A stretch of DNA of 64,000 nt, from NCBI GenBank assembly GCA_030523645.1, contig JAUNIB010000001.1, positions 620,001 through 684,000 on the forward strand, given 5' to 3'. The notes under the pieces were generated by a model, which made no database searches, had not been told where the DNA came from, and saw nothing but the letters and a program-made list of their open reading frames with translations. Both the position numbers and the translations under genes were made by a program. How positions within the stretch are numbered: position 1 is the stretch's first letter; each line of letters begins with the position of its first letter. Below, piece by piece: positions 61,288 through 64,000 of the stretch. This DNA comes from Selenomonadaceae bacterium. GTDB taxonomy: Bacteria; Bacillota; Negativicutes; Selenomonadales; Selenomonadaceae.

Positions 61288-62136
61288 ATGACTAATGTAG
61301 GCTATTACAATGGCAAGCTCGGTCCCTTCGAGGAAATGACCATCCCCATGTCCGACAGGGCTATTTATTTCGGTGACGGCGTGTACGATGCTACTACTTT
61401 CTGCAACAATCGCATCTTCGCAGCTAAGGATCATCTCGACCGTTTCTATAATAGCTGCAAGCTTTTGGAAATCAAATTTGATATGCCCCGTGAGGAGCTT
61501 ATCGGTGAGCTTCAAAAGTGCATAGATGCCACCGATGCCGATACGGGTATGCTCTATTGGCAGGCCACCCGCGGCAACGGCCCTCGCGGTCATGCTTTCC
61601 CTCCCGCCGATGTGAAGCCCAGCCTGCTGATTTTCACCGCTCCTATGGGCAGAGTTCCCTTGGACACTCAGGCAAGACTCATCACCATGGAGGACACCCG
61701 TTTCCTTCACTGCAACATCAAGACGCTCAATCTTATCCCCAGCGTTATCGCTTATCAACGCTGCTGTGAGCAGGGCTGCTTCGAGACTGTTTTCCATCGC
61801 GGAGACATCGTTACCGAGTGTGCTCACAGCAATATCCTCATGATGAAGGATGGCGTTGTCTGCACTCATCCCCGCAACAATCTCATTCTGCCGGGTATCA
61901 GCCTGAAGCACATTCTGGAGCTGGCTCCTTCTGTCGGTCTCAAGACCAAGGAAGAGCCTTTCACTCTGGAGCAGCTCAAGGCAGCCGATGAAGTCATCAT
62001 CAGCAGCTCCGGCGGTCTCTGCATCCGCGCCGTAGAGATGGACGGCCAGCCCATCGGCGGCAAAGACAAGGAAGCCTTCGACAAGCTGCAGATGGCTGTA
62101 GAGCATCACTACCTGAAGGATGTTGGTCTGGAATAA
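61288..62136 (+). CDS. Class IV aminotransferase, D-amino-acid transaminase-like
   Basis: This 282-aa PLP enzyme is of fold type IV, like D-alanine aminotransferase (Dat), IlvE and PabC. MSDRAIYFGDGVYDATTFC is the conserved start, HCNIKTLNLIPSVIA carries the PLP lysine, and TECAHSNILMMKDGVV is the phosphate-binding loop. The GDGVYD form and the length suggest Dat: D-alanine plus 2-oxoglutarate to pyruvate plus D-glutamate, which feeds peptidoglycan. The exact substrate is not certain. It lies 3 bases after the YkvI gene. Confidence 0.9.
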   Translation: MTNVGYYNGKLGPFEEMTIPMSDRAIYFGDGVYDATTFCNNRIFAAKDHLDRFYNSCKLLEIKFDMPREELIGELQKCIDATDADTGMLYWQATRGNGPRGHAFPPADVKPSLLIFTAPMGRVPLDTQARLITMEDTRFLHCNIKTLNLIPSVIAYQRCCEQGCFETVFHRGDIVTECAHSNILMMKDGVVCTHPRNNLILPGISLKHILELAPSVGLKTKEEPFTLEQLKAADEVIISSSGGLCIRAVEMDGQPIGGKDKEAFDKLQMAVEHHYLKDVGLE

Positions 62137-62170
62137 ACGAAAACTTAATCATTTCTTTGTAAAAGCACAA

Positions 62171-62214
62171 AAGGGCCTGTGAAAAAATGAGTACTCATTT
62201 TTTCACAGGCCCTT
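62171..62214. repeat. 44-nt palindrome, copy 2
   Basis: AAGGGCCTGTGAAAAAATGA (62171-62190) and its complement at 62195-62214 flank GTAC, which is itself a palindrome, so the whole 44 bases form one perfect stem. The arms are identical to copy 1 at 43177-43220. On the minus strand it is followed by TTTTG and lies 50 bases after the rarA stop. Confidence 0.92.
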
Positions 62215-62263
62215 CCTCTACGTCTGCTGCGTCCTGTCATAGTTCAGCAGAGCAGGAAGCACA

Positions 62264-63589
62264 CTACCACCGCTTCGGCCAGCAATGGTGCAGATACTCT
62301 CGGAGATACCGTTCTCTGCCGTTTTCGGTCGGCTCGTAGTAGTGAGAGTTCTTCGATTTGTCCGGCAGATACTGCTGAGGTGTGAAGTGTCCGGGATAAT
62401 CATGGGGATAGATGTACTCTATGCCGTGTCCCAGCTTCGCGGCTCCCTTGTAGTGGGCATCCCGCAGGTGCATCGGTACCGGCCCTGCCGCACTGCCCCG
62501 CACCTCCGCCAACGCTCTGTCGATGGACAGGTAGGCGGCGTTGCTCTTGGGTGCCGAAGCTATGTAGGTCACAGCTTGTGCCAGCGGTATCCGAGCCTCC
62601 GGCCAGCCGACGAATCTAACGGCATCTACAGCCGCCATTGCCAGCACCAGAGCCATCGGGTCGGCATTGCCTACATCCTCTGCCGCACAAATAGCCACCC
62701 GACGGGCGATAAATTCCAAATCCTCACCACCGGCAATCATCCGGGCAAGGTAGTGAATAGCCGCATCAGGGTCACTGCCCCGCATACTCTTGATAAAGGC
62801 AGATACGGTATCGTAGTGATTGTCGCCTTTTTTATCGTACTTCTGTACCCGCTCTCCGACGATTGCTTCCAAGGTTGAGAGAGTTATTTCCCTGCCTGAG
62901 TCAGCCGCCGCCAGCTCTGCCGCTTCTTCCAGCAGATTCAGGGCTATGCGGGCATCACCGCCGGACAGTCCGGCTATAGCCAGAGATATTTCATCCTTCA
63001 TGGCCAGCTTTTTCTGGCCAAGTCCCCTCTCTTCGTCGTTTAGAGCATGGCGGACTATCCGAGCCACCGCATTATCATCCAGCGGCGAGAGCTTCACTAT
63101 CCGCACTCTGGACAACAGAGCATGATTTACCTCGAAGAAAGGATTCTCCGTAGTAGCTCCGATAAGTATCAGCCGCCCATCCTCAACATAGGGCAGCAGC
63201 ACATCCTGCTGACTCTTGTTGAAACGGTGTATCTCATCGATGAAAATTATCGTCCGTCGGTGGTACAGATGGCGGGCATCTTTCGCTTCCTCCACGATTC
63301 GGCGAATGTCCGCAATGCCGGCAGCTACAGCGTTGAGCCGCTTGAACTCGCTGTCGGTAGTCCCTGCAATCATTCTCGCCAGTGTGGTCTTACCCGTCCC
63401 CGGGGGGCCGAAGAGAATCATGGACGGTACCTTATCAGCCTCCAGCATCCGACGAAGATAAGTCCCGGGGCCAAGCACATCCTCCTGCCCCACAAATTCG
63501 TCGGCATTGCGAGGACGCATACGCTCTGCCAGCGGCTCGAAGGCTGTGCTGTCATCCTCTGCCGCAGAGAAAAGGTCAAAGTTTTCCAT
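62264..63589 (-). CDS. rarA: RarA: replication-associated recombination protein A (MgsA)
   Basis: RarA (441 aa) is a AAA+ clamp-loader-like ATPase that acts at stalled forks. Walker A GPPGTGKTT, Walker B IIFIDEIHRFNKSQQD, sensor GATTENPFFEVN and the C-terminal tetramerization region with RGSDPDAAIHYLARMI and PEARIPLAQAVTYIASAPKS are all present. Length is normal. Its ATG overlaps the dUTPase stop by one base, so the genes are coupled. Confidence 0.97.
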   Translation of the reverse strand: MENFDLFSAAEDDSTAFEPLAERMRPRNADEFVGQEDVLGPGTYLRRMLEADKVPSMILFGPPGTGKTTLARMIAGTTDSEFKRLNAVAAGIADIRRIVEEAKDARHLYHRRTIIFIDEIHRFNKSQQDVLLPYVEDGRLILIGATTENPFFEVNHALLSRVRIVKLSPLDDNAVARIVRHALNDEERGLGQKKLAMKDEISLAIAGLSGGDARIALNLLEEAAELAAADSGREITLSTLEAIVGERVQKYDKKGDNHYDTVSAFIKSMRGSDPDAAIHYLARMIAGGEDLEFIARRVAICAAEDVGNADPMALVLAMAAVDAVRFVGWPEARIPLAQAVTYIASAPKSNAAYLSIDRALAEVRGSAAGPVPMHLRDAHYKGAAKLGHGIEYIYPHDYPGHFTPQQYLPDKSKNSHYYEPTENGRERYLREYLHHCWPKRW

Positions 63590-64000
63590 TATCGTATACC
63601 TGTAGAGCCGAAGCCGCCTGTCCTGGCACCCTCAGCCGTATCATCATCGGCAACGAGATACCGATAGAAAATTCCCTGCGCGATACGATCGCCCTTGTTG
63701 ATGCTTACCGGTTCACTGCCCATATTGCGCATAGCAATAATGATATGCCCCTCATTGTCAGGATTGTTGTAGTAATCGGCGTCAATTACCCCCTGACTGT
63801 TGGCCAGCATCAGCTGCCGGTTTATTCCCAGAGATGACCGTATATGAATACCGAGGTATTCATCGTCCTGCATATATGCCTTCAATCCGGTGGCAATCTT
63901 TACCAGCTCACCGGGACTGACGATAACGCTTTCGGCCGCCTCTATATCATAGCCGGCACTGCGGGCAGTTTTACGGACGGGGATATTAATATTCTTATCA
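63589..64000 (-). CDS. dut: Dut: dUTP diphosphatase, 5' end outside window
   Basis: dUTPase removes dUTP and makes dUMP for dTMP synthesis. The 137 codons in the window hold all motifs after the very start: motif I RSAGYDIEA, motif II around IHIRSSLGI, motif III GVIDADYYNN, motif IV GDRIAQGIF and motif V RTGGFGSTG. So the enzyme is active in principle. The reading frame runs off the right edge without a start. The stop overlaps the rarA start (TAATG). Confidence 0.95.
   Translation of the reverse strand, partial: DKNINIPVRKTARSAGYDIEAAESVIVSPGELVKIATGLKAYMQDDEYLGIHIRSSLGINRQLMLANSQGVIDADYYNNPDNEGHIIIAMRNMGSEPVSINKGDRIAQGIFYRYLVADDDTAEGARTGGFGSTGIR

Noticed and set aside
60106-62109. 667-codon open frame on the minus strand opposite the YkvI and aminotransferase genes
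   Set aside because: It is a shadow caused by C/G-ending codons of the two plus-strand genes. It spans two genes with clear families and has no protein-like motif.

Overview
The window looks like chromosomal DNA of a Bacillota (Firmicutes) bacterium, most likely one of the Negativicutes (Selenomonas/Dialister/Veillonella-type). The signs are AddAB and MutS2, IreB with RuvX, a BofA-family protein, a CIRCE-controlled htpG, an ispH-rpsA overlap, and the gene orders DUF512-der-plsY and ispE-gntR-glmU-prs. Base composition is near balanced by eye. No species can be named from sequence alone. Most genes lie on the minus strand; plus-strand genes form two blocks, 40.4-43.1 kb and 60.1-62.1 kb.

Region by region. 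1-4.4 kb: a metal (Zn/Mn-type) ABC importer cut by the window edge, an ABC-2 exporter pair and a PepSY membrane protein that appears to start with a rare ATT codon. 4.4-14.6 kb: mutS2-addB-addA, a repair and recombination operon. 14.7-17.4 kb: three accessory genes (Rpn-type nuclease, an unrecognised protein, a helix-turn-helix protein). 17.5-26.0 kb: a type III-A CRISPR-Cas locus with cas10, csm2-csm5, cas6, a five-repeat array and csm6, but no cas1 or cas2. 26.0-27.1 kb: non-coding DNA with hairpin-rich, RNA-like structure and a set of 23-bp palindromic repeats. 27.1-40.2 kb: housekeeping genes for rRNA modification (U32 peptidase, RluB), tRNA-Leu, phospholipid synthesis (plsY, plsC), ribosome biogenesis (der, rpsA), isoprenoids (ispH), nucleotides (cmk) and aromatic amino acids (aroA). 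40.4-43.1 kb: a small membrane protein and an SseB-macro-domain fusion placed before ybaB-recR-bofA, where dnaX is often found. 43.5-55.4 kb: a MetF-like protein, a lone amino-acid binding protein, ireB-ruvX-DUF1292, dapB-asd, recG with a VTT protein, and ispE-gntR-glmU-prs. 55.7-64 kb: htpG, an AAA/DUF234 ATPase with an NAD-binding protein, a YkvI transporter with a class IV aminotransferase, then rarA and a dUTPase cut by the window edge.

The CRISPR locus is the main accessory system. The array is best read on the minus strand, the same way as the cas genes. Every spacer then gives a crRNA that is antisense to an open, protein-like reading frame, and one spacer covers what looks like a ribosome binding site and start codon of a target gene. 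This is what an RNA-targeting type III system needs. Cas10 keeps the HD and GGDD motifs and Csm6 keeps its CARF and HEPN motifs, so the cyclic-oligoadenylate arm looks intact. The absence of cas1/cas2 suggests that adaptation proteins are supplied elsewhere or that the array is static.

Other points of interest: a recent 23-codon duplication in Csm5, a 44-nt palindrome found twice at ends of convergent genes, the SseB-macro fusion, and the unexplained structured segment upstream of cas10.
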